Assembly: GCA_016793325.1 (NCBI GenBank)
Contig: JAEUKI010000001.1
Coordinates: 1 to 50,624, forward strand
DNA length: 50,624 nucleotides
Reading direction: 5' to 3'
Origin: Myxococcales bacterium
Lineage (GTDB): Bacteria > Myxococcota_A > Polyangia > Polyangiales > Ga0077539
Shown here one piece after another: positions 37,518-45,947 of the stretch. Both the position numbers and the translations under genes were made by a program. The notes below the pieces were generated by a model, which saw nothing but the letters and a program-made list of their open reading frames with translations, made no database searches and was not told where the DNA came from. How positions within the stretch are numbered: the stretch's first letter is position 1; each line of letters opens with the position of its first letter.

Positions 37518-37644
37518 GTCTGCCGTGGGACCAGAAGAGGCGGCACGCCCTGGTGCCACGGCAGACTCAAGATTCTCGATGCCAGTCGAACGTCCGCCCT
37601 GACGTTGCATCAGGGAGCTGAAGGCTGCGCGTCGCTCTCGAGCG
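37518..37644 (+). ncRNA. Candidate structured RNA, copy 2
   Basis: Hairpin 1 (37518-37566): an 11-bp stem GTCTGCCGTGG / CCACGGCAGAC, one mismatch, ACCAG / CTGGT, a 4-nt bulge AAGA, inner stem GGCG/CGCC and loop GCA. A 30-nt linker (29 in copy 1) leads to hairpin 2 (37597-37615): CCCTGA / TCAGGG with loop CGTTGCA. Then GAAGGCTG and hairpin 3 (CGCT CTCG AGCG). Loops and spacing match copy 1 while the stems covary. It ends 76 bp before the peroxiredoxin ATG. Confidence 0.5.
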
Positions 37645-37720
37645 TTCGCGCCGCGAGTCGAACGAGACCATCGCAAATCCGCGCACCCCGCGCAACGACC
37701 AGGCATCCAAGCGCGTAGTC

Positions 37721-38377
37721 ATGCACGCCATGCTCGAACGCACTGCTCCCGCCGTCGCCGTTGTCCTGTCGCTCCTCGCGGGCTGCAAGCGCGAAGCGCC
37801 CGCGCCGTCACCGACAACCACGCCGTCGTCGAGCGCGCCAGTTGCCGCGAATCCGACGCAGCCCGCCCGCGCGAACGAAGCGGTCGCGCCCGCGGCCGCT
37901 GCGGGGCTTCGCGTGGACTCTCCCTCGCGCGAGTCGCTCGTCGCGCAGGGGCAAGACGCTCCGCGCTTTCGCGCGACGGCGCACGATGGACGGGTGATCG
38001 AGAGCGCCGGTCCCCGCGCGCGGCCGCTCGTTGTGTACTTCTACCCGCGCGACGAGACGCCGGGCTGCACGGTGGAGGCCGAGGGATTTCGCGACGCGTC
38101 TCGCGAGTTCGAGGCCGCGGGCGTCGACGTGGTGGGCGTGAGCACCGACAGCAACGACGCGCACCGAGGGTTCGCGACCAACCACCAGCTCGGCTTCGCG
38201 CTCGTGAGCGATCCAGAGGCGAAGCTCGCGGGGGCGTTCGGCGTCGGCGTTCGCATGGGCTATGCGTCGCGCGTGACGATCGTGATCGATCGCAGCGGGC
38301 GCGTGTCGCGCGTGTTCGAGAGCGTCACGCCTGCGGGCCACGCGACCGAGGTCCTCGCGGCCGCGAGGGCGTCGTAG
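37721..38377 (+). CDS. Lipoprotein peroxiredoxin, Bcp/AhpC-TSA type
   Basis: 218 residues. The signal peptide ends in LSLLAGC (lipid Cys22), followed by a Pro/Ala/Thr linker and a thioredoxin-fold peroxiredoxin domain (about 75-218). The peroxidatic cysteine is Cys116 in YPRDETPGCTVEAEGFRD. Bcp/PrxQ enzymes usually have a resolving Cys five residues later; here it is Glu121, and no other Cys exists in the mature chain, so it should be a 1-Cys enzyme reduced by an outside thiol. It would detoxify peroxides in the periplasm or at the outer membrane. Confidence 0.85.
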   Translation: MHAMLERTAPAVAVVLSLLAGCKREAPAPSPTTTPSSSAPVAANPTQPARANEAVAPAAAAGLRVDSPSRESLVAQGQDAPRFRATAHDGRVIESAGPRARPLVVYFYPRDETPGCTVEAEGFRDASREFEAAGVDVVGVSTDSNDAHRGFATNHQLGFALVSDPEAKLAGAFGVGVRMGYASRVTIVIDRSGRVSRVFESVTPAGHATEVLAAARAS

Positions 38378-38392
38378 CGCGCCCATTCGTCT

Positions 38393-38505
38393 GTGAATTT
38401 ACAGGGTCTCAGCACGCGTGCCGACCCTCGCAGGCATTCGGTGGCCAAAATAGGCCGAAATTTGGACCAACAGTGCTGTTGGTCTCTGCGATGATGCAAA
38501 TTCAC
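38393..38505. repeat. Small palindromic element between convergent genes
   Basis: Ends GTGAATTTACAG (38393) and the inverted GTGAATTTGCAT (38505) are near copies. Inside lies the perfect 20-bp palindrome GACCAACAGTGCTGTTGGTC (38465-38484) and GGCCAAAATAGGCC. Similar GTGAATTTGCAG words occur at 36858-36869 (inverted) and 37051-37062 in the large palindrome upstream. It lies between convergent genes, so it may act as a bidirectional terminator or be a tiny mobile repeat. Confidence 0.45.
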
Positions 38506-38544
38506 TGGTCGATCGATTCGAGGGTCGGGGTAGGCGTCTCGAAT

Positions 38545-39741
38545 TCAACCGTGCTCGCCCCAGTGGCGCGCGGCCTCTCCGCGCCTCGTGGCGCGCGTGT
38601 GTCGCCAGCGAAAGCGTCCGTCGAGCGCGTGCGCGCGTCGCTCGCAGACGTCCGCGATCCACTCGCCGATGAGCGGCGCGAACTTGAGCGCGTGCCCCGA
38701 GTCGCCCGTCGCGACAACCAAGCCCTCGCGCGAAGGAGCGTTGTCGATCAAGAAGTGTCCGTCCTCGGTGTCTGCGTAGAGGCAGAGCCGCGTTCGCTCG
38801 ATCGGCGCGTCGGCGAGCGCGGGCAGGGCGTCTCGCACGAACGCTCGTAGCGCAGTGATCTGTCCGTCGGTCACGACGCGGTCGATCGCCTCGGGGTGCA
38901 GCTCGCGGCCTCCACCGTGGTGCGCGATCTTCACGAGCCCCTCTCGCGGGTGCAGCGGAAATCCGTACCAACCGGTCCTCGCGATGTCCGAGCCGAACGT
39001 CGCGAAGCGCGCGCCCTCGAAAACGTGTGCGTCTTCAGCGCGCGGCCGCAAGAGAAACACCGGGTGTCCGGTGGGGCGAACCTGCGTCGCGAGCTCGGGG
39101 AGCACGAAGCTCGACCACGCTCCGGTCGCGAGCACGGTGATGTCCGCCTCGCGCGTGGACCCGTCCGCGAGGGTCGCTCCGCGGACGGCGCCGCCGCGCT
39201 CGATGAAGCCCGCGACGCGCGCGCCGAGCGTCACTTGAATGCGTGTGCTGACTGCCTTTGCGACGAGCGCCTCGACGAGCCTCCCGCTCTCGACGAAGCC
39301 GCCGACGGGATTGAAGTACCCATCGCGGTGAAACCCCTCGCGCCACGCGGGAAATCGCTGGTGAATCGCCGCTGAATCGAGTCGCTCGACGGGGATGTTG
39401 CGCGCTCGCAAGCGCGTGTAGCACTGGTGCTCGAAGCTCTCCTCGGTCATCGCGTCGCGCGAGAGGTACGTGACGCCGGTCTCGTGAAAGAGCTTCTCGC
39501 CGAGGGAGGCGTTGCGCTCGCGCCAACGCTCGAGGCACACGAGCATGGCGTCGGCGTACGCGTCGTCGTCGCCGTAGTCCATGCGCACGGCCTTGGATAC
39601 GTCGGTCGATGCCGCGAGCGGGTGCGGAACGGGGCCCTCGTCGACGAGCGTCACGGCGAAGCCGCGAGCTGCGAGGGCGAGGGACGCTTCGAGCCCGAAC
39701 ACGCCCGCCCCGAGGACGAGCGCGGTGCGATCTGCGCTCAT
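38545..39741 (-). CDS. FAD-dependent amine oxidoreductase, sarcosine oxidase type
   Basis: 398 residues, the size of monomeric sarcosine or N-methyl-tryptophan oxidases. FAD-binding GxGxxG in LVLGAGVFGLEASLALAARG (8-27), a second dinucleotide-domain glutamate region (VTLVDEGPVPH), VLATGAWSSFVLPELA, and the C-terminal FAD contact LCLYADTEDGHFLIDNAPS then VATGDSGHALKFAPLIGEWI. The Cys that covalently holds FAD in MSOX would lie in a KFAP-like segment; here it reads GHALKFAP as in the family, with the cysteine in TRLCLYADT. It would oxidise an N-methyl or primary amine to H2O2 and aldehyde. ATG 39741 overlaps the preceding stop (ATGA). Confidence 0.82.
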   Translation of the reverse strand: MSADRTALVLGAGVFGLEASLALAARGFAVTLVDEGPVPHPLAASTDVSKAVRMDYGDDDAYADAMLVCLERWRERNASLGEKLFHETGVTYLSRDAMTEESFEHQCYTRLRARNIPVERLDSAAIHQRFPAWREGFHRDGYFNPVGGFVESGRLVEALVAKAVSTRIQVTLGARVAGFIERGGAVRGATLADGSTREADITVLATGAWSSFVLPELATQVRPTGHPVFLLRPRAEDAHVFEGARFATFGSDIARTGWYGFPLHPREGLVKIAHHGGGRELHPEAIDRVVTDGQITALRAFVRDALPALADAPIERTRLCLYADTEDGHFLIDNAPSREGLVVATGDSGHALKFAPLIGEWIADVCERRAHALDGRFRWRHTRATRRGEAARHWGEHG

Positions 39742-40082
39742 CGGGCGGCGCTCTGGCAGTGAACGGTCGCGGCGAATCCGTAGCCCGCCGCGTTGAAGAA
39801 GGTGTTCACGGTCTCGCTCGCGCCGCTCGCGACGGAGACGCGGATCGCTTGCGGGTTGATGTTGGTCGTCACCTGGCACGCGACGGGAGCAGGGCAGCTG
39901 TTGGTGATCGTGACGAGGTGGTTGTAGCCGCTTCCATTGAACACGGGCTGCGCGCGCGCGGACACGCACTCAGGGCGATTGCCGGCGACGCGAGCGGGGC
40001 GCGCGTCTTGTTGCGCCGACGCGACCGCAGTCACGAGCAGGGCGAGCGCGATGAAGAGAGTGGCTGACGACCAACGGCGCAT
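39738..40082 (-). CDS. Small secreted protein, unknown function
   Basis: 114 residues. A clean signal peptide (LFIALALLVTAVASA, cut after residue 23) and a mature domain of about 90 residues with four cysteines, in which HLVTITNSCPAPVACQVTTN and NAAGYGFAATVHC suggest a small beta-sandwich with disulfides. Its stop overlaps the oxidase start by 4 bp. No family is recognised. The 298 bp between it and the divergent C69 gene show no structure I can support. Confidence 0.65.
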   Translation of the reverse strand: MRRWSSATLFIALALLVTAVASAQQDARPARVAGNRPECVSARAQPVFNGSGYNHLVTITNSCPAPVACQVTTNINPQAIRVSVASGASETVNTFFNAAGYGFAATVHCQSAAR

Positions 40083-40380
40083 CGAATCAACACAATGCTA
40101 CCGCGGCGAACCTGTTTTGGCCCGCGCTGGCTCCCACGCCAACGATGGAAGCGATGAACGTCTGGCAACAAGCGACGCCGATGCTGCTGCTCGTCGGGTG
40201 GTTTGTTCTGCAAATGTGGGTGCTTCCGAGGTTTGGCGTGGCGACGTGAATGGCTCCGCCGCGTCGGTCGACGCGACGAGGATCCGACGATCAACCGCCG
40301 AACGGCTGCTGAGCCGCGCTTGGTGGCGTGTACGAGGAGGCGCGAAACAGCCCGCTAGTGCGTGTACAACGAGCGTCACG

Positions 40381-41700
40381 ATGTGTGACACGACCGTGGT
40401 AGTCGGCGGGCGCGGCGGCGCTGTGTGGTTCGCGAAGAACAGCGACCGCGAGGCGGGCGAGTCACAGGTGGTCGAGCACGTTCCCGCGGCGAAGGGCAAG
40501 GGAGAGTCGCTTCGCGTGACGTGGGTCTCGATCCCCGAAGTGGCGCCGTCGTTCGAGATGGTGCTCTCGCGGCCAACGTGGATGTGGGGCGCGGAGATGG
40601 GCGTCAACGAACACGGGCTCGCGATCGGCAACGAAGCGGTCTTCACGCGGTTGCCCGTGGCCGACGAGGGGCTCACGGGCATGGACCTCTTGCGCCTCGC
40701 GCTCGAGCGCACGCGCGACGCGGACAGCGCCTTGGATTTCATCACGGGAATGCTCGCGAAGTACGGCCAGGGCGGTCGGTGCGGCTTTCGCTCGAAGGGC
40801 TTTCGCTACCACAACGCGTTCGTGATCGCCGATCGCAAGGGCGCGTGGCTGCTCGAGACCGCGGATCGGTTCTGGGCCGCCGTGCGCGTCGCGTCGGGCG
40901 TGAGGACGAGCTCCAACGTGCTGACGATCGGCGCCGCCAACGAGCAGCCCGATCGCATCGCAGACGGGACGCTCGACGAGGCCTGGCGCCGCGGTTGGTG
41001 GAACGGCACCAAGCCCTTCTCGTTTCGCGACGCCTTCGCGCAGCGCGCGCTCGTGTCGCTCTCGGGCGGAGACGTTCGTCGCGAGTGCACGCGCAGGACC
41101 CTCGCGGGCGAGGACGACGGGCGCGACGCGGACCTCGCGCGCCACACGCGCGCGCTGAGAGACCACAACGACAGGGACCCGCAGAGCGGTTGGCGCATGG
41201 AGTCGCCCTGCGCGCACGCTGGATTTCTCCCTACGAAGACCGCGGGTCAGACCACGGGCTCGATGGTGGCAGCGCTCGAAGACGGTCGAATTCGTGTGTG
41301 GGCGACGGGGACGAGCGCGCCGTGTGTGTCGGTTTTCAAGCCTGTGCGCTTGGGCGCGGGGACGTTCTCGACGGGGCCTGTTCCGAGCCCCGAGGGGGCG
41401 GATCGAGAGAGCCTGTGGTGGCGTCACGAGCGGCTGCACCGCGCGGTGATGCAGCGCGGATTCGGCGCGTTCGAAGCGACCAAGGCCCTCTTCGAAGCCG
41501 AGCGCGCCGAGCTCGAGCGCGAGGCGTGGGAGGCCAGCGACGACGCCAGCGCGAGCGAGCTCTGGGAGCGGCACCGAGCGCTGGCGGTCGCGTGGGCCGA
41601 GCGCGTCGAGCACGCGAGCATCACGCCGGCGACGGGCGGACTGTCTGCGCGCGCGAGGCGATGGTTCTGGGAGCGCGAGGCGAAGAGGGACGGGCTGTGA
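40381..41700 (+). CDS. C69-family peptidase, secernin-like
   Basis: 439 residues from ATG 40381. The start places a cysteine at residue 2 (MCDTTVVVG), the N-terminal nucleophile of the C69 / secernin branch of Ntn hydrolases, followed by WFAKNSDREAGESQVVEHVP and EMGVNEHGLAIGNEAVFTR, both family blocks. The middle contains GAWLLETADRFWAAVRVASG. Members are dipeptidases or amide hydrolases; secernins themselves have no proven substrate. The frame is open upstream, but only this start exposes the cysteine. First gene of a four-gene run with 4-bp, 10-bp and 4-bp contacts. Confidence 0.85.
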   Translation: MCDTTVVVGGRGGAVWFAKNSDREAGESQVVEHVPAAKGKGESLRVTWVSIPEVAPSFEMVLSRPTWMWGAEMGVNEHGLAIGNEAVFTRLPVADEGLTGMDLLRLALERTRDADSALDFITGMLAKYGQGGRCGFRSKGFRYHNAFVIADRKGAWLLETADRFWAAVRVASGVRTSSNVLTIGAANEQPDRIADGTLDEAWRRGWWNGTKPFSFRDAFAQRALVSLSGGDVRRECTRRTLAGEDDGRDADLARHTRALRDHNDRDPQSGWRMESPCAHAGFLPTKTAGQTTGSMVAALEDGRIRVWATGTSAPCVSVFKPVRLGAGTFSTGPVPSPEGADRESLWWRHERLHRAVMQRGFGAFEATKALFEAERAELEREAWEASDDASASELWERHRALAVAWAERVEHASITPATGGLSARARRWFWEREAKRDGL

Positions 41701-43040
41701 ACGACGTCATCGTGATCGGCGCTGGGTTTTCTGGGCTCGCCGCGGCGCGCACGCTCGTCGACGAGCGCGGCGCGAACGTCCTCGTGCTCGAGGCGCGCGA
41801 CCGCGTCGGGGGCCGCGTCTTCACCGACACGCTCCCGGATGGAACGTGGGTAGACCTCGGCGGCCAGTGGCTCGGCGCGACGCAAGATCGTCTCGCTGCG
41901 TGGCTCGAGCGCTACAAGATTCCAACGTACAAGAGCTACACCCAGGGTGAGAACCTGCTGCTGTGGAAGGGCGCGCGGACGCGCTACCGCGGGACGATCC
42001 CGAAGCTCCCGTTGATGGCGCTGCTCGGCGTCGGGTGGGCGCAGCTTCGGTTGGATCGCATGGCGAAGAAGGTCCCGCTCGGCGCGCCGTGGACCGCGAA
42101 GGACGCGGCGGCGTGGGACCGCACGAGCTTCGGCCAGTGGATGCGCGACAACGTCGGCAACGACACGGCGAGGCGGCTGCTCGAGCTCGGGATGGACACG
42201 GTCTTCGCTGAAAACGCCGACCGATACTCGCTCTTGTACGCGCTCTTCTACATTCACTCGGGCAAGGGGACGGACGTCTTGCTCGGCAGCGACGGCGGCG
42301 CGCAGGACACCCGCGTCGACGGCGGAATGCAGCGGCTCGCGACGGCGATGGCCGCCGGGCTCGACGTTCGCTTGTCGCACCCCGTCTCGCGCGTCGAGTG
42401 GACGCCCGACGGCGCGACCGTGCGATGCGACGTCGACGGACATGCGCACACGTTTTCATCGCGGCGCGTGATCGTCACGACGCCTCCCGCGCTCACCCGA
42501 GAGATCGCCTTCGAGCCAGCGTTGCCCGAGGCGCGCGCCGCGCTCCATCGCGGGATGCCCATGGGCGCTGCGGGAAAGTGCATCGCCGTCTACGACGCGC
42601 CCTTCTGGCGCGACGAGGGGCTCTCGGGCCAGTGCGTCAGCGACGAGGGCCCGTGCCACGTGACCTTCGACAGCTCGGGCCCGAGCGGAAGGCCGGGCGT
42701 GCTCATGGGCTTTCTCGAGGGCGACGAGGCGCGGGCGATGGCGAAGCTCTCGCCCGACGATCGCCGCGCGCGAGTGCTCCAGTGTTTCGCGCGGTATTTC
42801 GGCGACAAAGCGAGGTCGCCGTCGCAGTACATCGATAAGCTCTGGGAGCAAGACCCGTGGGCGAAGGGCTGCTACGGAGCGTTCTTTCCGCCGGGGTTGA
42901 TGACCGAGCACGGACCGGCGCTGCGCGCGTCGGTGGGGCCCCTCCTGTGGGCGGGGACCGAGACCGCCTCCGTGTGGAGCGGATACATCGACGGAGCGCT
43001 CTCGAGCGGCGAGCGCGCCGCCCGCGAAGCGCGCTGGTGA
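41697..43040 (+). CDS. Flavin monoamine oxidase-type oxidoreductase
   Basis: 447 residues from GTG 41697, which overlaps the C69 stop (GTGA). FAD-binding fold VIVIGAGFSGLAAARTL (4-20) with LEARDRVGGRVFTDT, the DLGGQWLGATQ substrate-side motif, and the C-terminal LLWAGTETASVWSGYIDGAL that closes over the flavin. Typical of MAO / putrescine-oxidase / amino-acid-oxidase enzymes that turn an amine into an aldehyde or imine. No signal peptide. In the operon it could act on an amine freed by the C69 amidase. Confidence 0.9.
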   Translation: MNDVIVIGAGFSGLAAARTLVDERGANVLVLEARDRVGGRVFTDTLPDGTWVDLGGQWLGATQDRLAAWLERYKIPTYKSYTQGENLLLWKGARTRYRGTIPKLPLMALLGVGWAQLRLDRMAKKVPLGAPWTAKDAAAWDRTSFGQWMRDNVGNDTARRLLELGMDTVFAENADRYSLLYALFYIHSGKGTDVLLGSDGGAQDTRVDGGMQRLATAMAAGLDVRLSHPVSRVEWTPDGATVRCDVDGHAHTFSSRRVIVTTPPALTREIAFEPALPEARAALHRGMPMGAAGKCIAVYDAPFWRDEGLSGQCVSDEGPCHVTFDSSGPSGRPGVLMGFLEGDEARAMAKLSPDDRRARVLQCFARYFGDKARSPSQYIDKLWEQDPWAKGCYGAFFPPGLMTEHGPALRASVGPLLWAGTETASVWSGYIDGALSSGERAAREARW

Positions 43041-43050
43041 ATCGAGCCCG

Positions 43051-44286
43051 ATGATGAATGGTGAACACACAAACAAACCCTCGGTCTTCGACCCGGTGAA
43101 GCTCGGCCCGGTGACGCTTCGCAACCGCACGATCCGCGCGGCGGCGTTCGAGGGGCTCGGGCGCGATCACATGCCCACGGACGAGCTCGTCGAGTTTCAC
43201 CGCGCGCTGGCCGAGGGCGGCGTCGGGATGACCACGGTCGCGTACGCCGCGGTCGAGCAGCGAGGGCTCTCGTTTTCGCACCAGCTGTGGATGCGGCCCG
43301 AGATCGTCGCGCCGCTCCGGAGGCTCACCGACGCCGTTCACGCCGCGGGCGCGCGCGCCTCGATCCAGCTCGCCCACTGCGGAAACATGGCTCACTCCAA
43401 CGTCGCCGGCGGTCGCCCTCAGTCCGCCTCGGCGCGCTTCAACCTCTACGGACCCTCGTTGCCGAAGGCGATGGACGCCTCGGACATCGCCCGCGTCGTG
43501 AAGGCGCACGCCGACGCGGTGTCCATCGCGCGCGACGCGGGGTTCGACGCGGTCGAAGTGCACGCGGGGCACGGCTATCTGCTCAGCCAGTTCGCGAGCC
43601 CGTGGACCAACCGTCGACGCGACGACTATGGAGGCTCGGTCGACAACCGGATTCGCTTCGCGCGCGAGGCGATCGCCGCGGCGAAGAAGGCGGCGCGCGA
43701 CGACGTCGCGGTCTTGGTCAAAACCAACCTTCGCGACGGCTTCGAGGGCGGAATGGAGCTCGACGACGCCATCGTGATGGCGCGCATGTTCGAAGACGAA
43801 GGCGTCGACGCGCTGGTGCTCACCGGCGGCTTCGTGAGCCGCGCGCCGATGTACGTGATGCGCGGGAGCATGCCGACGCGCGTGATGGCCGACGTGATGA
43901 CGGACCCGATGCTCTCTGTCGGAATCTCGCTCTTCGGCCAAATGCTCGTGAAGCCCTTCGCCTACGAGAGCCGGTACTTTCGCGAGGACGCGCGCGCCGT
44001 TCGCGCCGCGGTGAAGGTCCCGCTCGTGTACCTCGGCGGCGTGGACTCGGGCGCCGCGATCGACGAGGCGCTCGGCGAAGGCTTCGAAGCGGTCGCGATG
44101 GCGCGAGCGCTCATCCGAGAGCCAGACTTCGTCAACAAGCTCCAGCGCGAGCGCGGCCACCGTTCGCCCTGCGATCACTGCAACTACTGCGCGGCGCAGA
44201 TCTACACGAAGAAGGCGAGCTGCCACCACGTCGAGCCGCCGAGCGAGCGCGTCCGCGCGCTCTTGAAGAAGGACATGGCGCGATGA
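43051..44286 (+). CDS. Old yellow enzyme-family flavin oxidoreductase
   Basis: 411 residues. TIM-barrel FMN enzyme. Blocks: VKLGPVTLRNRTIRAAAFEG (16-35), IQLAHCGNMAHSN, AVEVHAGHGYLLSQFASPWT with its His/Tyr site, NRRRDDYGGSVDNRIRF, and VPLVYLGGVDSGAAIDEAL. The C-terminal cysteine set CDHCNYCAAQIYTKKASC is the iron-sulfur-like motif of one OYE subclass (dienoyl-reductase relatives). It would reduce an activated C=C bond with NAD(P)H. Starts 10 bp after the amine oxidase. Confidence 0.9.
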   Translation: MMNGEHTNKPSVFDPVKLGPVTLRNRTIRAAAFEGLGRDHMPTDELVEFHRALAEGGVGMTTVAYAAVEQRGLSFSHQLWMRPEIVAPLRRLTDAVHAAGARASIQLAHCGNMAHSNVAGGRPQSASARFNLYGPSLPKAMDASDIARVVKAHADAVSIARDAGFDAVEVHAGHGYLLSQFASPWTNRRRDDYGGSVDNRIRFAREAIAAAKKAARDDVAVLVKTNLRDGFEGGMELDDAIVMARMFEDEGVDALVLTGGFVSRAPMYVMRGSMPTRVMADVMTDPMLSVGISLFGQMLVKPFAYESRYFREDARAVRAAVKVPLVYLGGVDSGAAIDEALGEGFEAVAMARALIREPDFVNKLQRERGHRSPCDHCNYCAAQIYTKKASCHHVEPPSERVRALLKKDMAR

Positions 44287-45080
44287 GCGGACAAAAGCAA
44301 CGCGCGTTGATTACCGGTGCGTGCTCGGGGATCGGCCTCGCGCTCGCGCGCGAGCTCGCGACGCGCGGGTGGGACCTGTGCGTGGCCTCCGAGCGGGGCG
44401 ATCGGCTCGCGGCCGCAGCGAGCGAGCTCCGCGCGCTCGGCTGCACGGTGGACGAGGTCGTGATGGACCTCTCGCAGCCGAGCGCGGCGCGGGCGCTCTT
44501 CGACGCGTCGACCAAGGACGGCGCGGCGGTCGACGCGCTCGTGTGCAACGCGGGGTTCTTCTTCTTCGGCGAAGTCGCGGACGCGGACCCCGAGCGCGCA
44601 GAGCGAATGCTGACCTTGCACGTGGTCGTCCCGTCGCTCTTGTGCACGCTGTTTGCACGGGAATTTCGCAGGCGAAAGCGCGGTCACGTGCTGCTCGTCT
44701 CGAGCATCTCGGCGTTTCGAGACTTTCCTGGGATCGCGTACTACGCGAGCAGCAAGAAGTACCTGCGCGCGTTCGCGACGTCGCTGCGATGCGAGCTCGA
44801 GCCGTACGGGGTGACGGTGACGTGCCTCTTGCCGGGGGCGACGGCGACGGGGCTCTACGATCCCAACGTCGTTCCCGTGGAGCTCGCGTCGAAGCTCGGC
44901 GTGATGATGTCCGCCGAGCGCGTGGCGCGCGAGGGCGTGGACGCGATGCTCCGAGGCGAAGGAGAGCGCATTCCGGGCCTGTTCAACCGCGCGGTGGTGC
45001 GGGCGGTCGAGCGCGTTCCGCAGGCGGCGATCGACGCGGTACGTCGATGGGGGCCGTGGTTGAAAGCGAAAGATCCGTGA
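44283..45080 (+). CDS. Short-chain dehydrogenase/reductase
   Basis: 265 residues from ATG 44283 (ATGA overlap with the OYE gene). NAD(P)-binding TGACSGIGLALA at 11-22, LVCNAGFFFFG, the serine in LLVSSISAFRDFPGI, and the catalytic Tyr-Lys pair in YYASSKKYLRAF. A Ser at the adenine side and the DLS motif after VVMD fit a classical SDR. It is the last of the four-gene run and could reduce or oxidise the carbonyl made by the amine oxidase or OYE steps. Confidence 0.9.
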   Translation: MSGQKQRALITGACSGIGLALARELATRGWDLCVASERGDRLAAAASELRALGCTVDEVVMDLSQPSAARALFDASTKDGAAVDALVCNAGFFFFGEVADADPERAERMLTLHVVVPSLLCTLFAREFRRRKRGHVLLVSSISAFRDFPGIAYYASSKKYLRAFATSLRCELEPYGVTVTCLLPGATATGLYDPNVVPVELASKLGVMMSAERVAREGVDAMLRGEGERIPGLFNRAVVRAVERVPQAAIDAVRRWGPWLKAKDP

Positions 45081-45182
45081 GTGGCCGCGGTGGCGCGTCG
45101 CGTTGAATCAACGACAGCGCGCTTCGTCGACAAGGACGTCGTGAATTTGCGCCGCGCTCGTGTGGTACGTTGTCCTTCGTCG

Positions 45183-45641
45183 ATGCTCTCCCCGCGCTCG
45201 ATCGTTGGCGCTCTCGCGTCGTTGACCTTCGCTTCGTCCGCTGCACACGCGCAGAGCGCCGCGCCGACCGCGCCCGTGACGCAGTCGCCCGAAGAGGTCG
45301 TGCGTCGCTACCTCGACCGCGGAGCCGCTGGGGACCTCGCCGCGGTGCGCGCGCTCGTGGACGACGGGTGCGCCGACACGCCGATCGGTCGCGCCGAAGG
45401 CGTGATGGTGATGGGCGTTCGCATGACGATCCGCACGGTGCGCACGCAGGTGGTCTCGACGAGCGCGACCGAAGCGCGCGTGCGCTACACGGTGAGCGGC
45501 AGCGCGCAGGGCCAAAACGCGACGACGCGAATCTTGGGAGCCACGGTGCGCATCGGGCGCGTCCGCGTGGCGAACGTGACCCAGTCCAACGTGCTGCGCC
45601 TCGTGCGCGCGAACGGGCGCTGGGTGATCGCGTGCAGGTAG
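45183..45641 (+). CDS. Secreted protein with a NTF2-like look
   Basis: 152 residues from ATG 45183; the frame is open to 45081 but this start gives a signal peptide (IVGALASLTFASSAAHA, cut after residue 23). The mature part has the helix EEVVRRYLDRGAAGDLAAVR and curved-strand pattern (RVRYTVSGSAQGQNATTRIL, NVLRLVRANGRWVIAC) of SnoaL/NTF2-like or DUF4878-like domains, with two cysteines. Function unknown. Confidence 0.65.
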   Translation: MLSPRSIVGALASLTFASSAAHAQSAAPTAPVTQSPEEVVRRYLDRGAAGDLAAVRALVDDGCADTPIGRAEGVMVMGVRMTIRTVRTQVVSTSATEARVRYTVSGSAQGQNATTRILGATVRIGRVRVANVTQSNVLRLVRANGRWVIACR

Positions 45642-45700
45642 CGGGAGGGATCGAGCGCATCGGCGCCGAGATGAAGTAGGCGTCGAGATGAATCACTTGG

Positions 45701-45936
45701 GCGCCGAGATGGATCTCGGCGCATGTACGCTGCTACGCAGCGCGCGCCCGCAGAGTCGGTCGCGAGGATGCTCCGTGCAATACCGAGACTCCTCGCGCTC
45801 CTGCGCGCGCCGCTCTGCGGCGTTTATGCACCGAGATTCATCTCGGTGCACACGAGGACGCCCGGCACACCCGGCCTCCTCGCGCTCCTGCGCGCGACGC
45901 GCAGCGGCGTTCGTGCGCCGAGATTCATCTCGGCGC
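45701..45936. repeat. Array of three CGAGAT palindromes
   Basis: Three near-identical perfect palindromes: GCGCCGAGAT/ATCTCGGCGC (45701-45722), TGCACCGAGAT/ATCTCGGTGCA (45827-45850) and GCGCCGAGAT/ATCTCGGCGC (45915-45936). The arms covary (GCG or GCA), and the spacers share CTCCTCGCGCTCCTGCGCGC, so units two and three are direct copies about 90 bp long. Degenerate half-copies lie at 45663-45692. REP-like intergenic repeats, directly upstream of the candidate large RNA. Confidence 0.7.
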
Positions 45937-45947
45937 GCTGCTCGATA

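Noticed and set aside
45701..45936. CRISPR array
   Set aside because: Only three units, irregular spacing, palindromic repeats and no cas genes.
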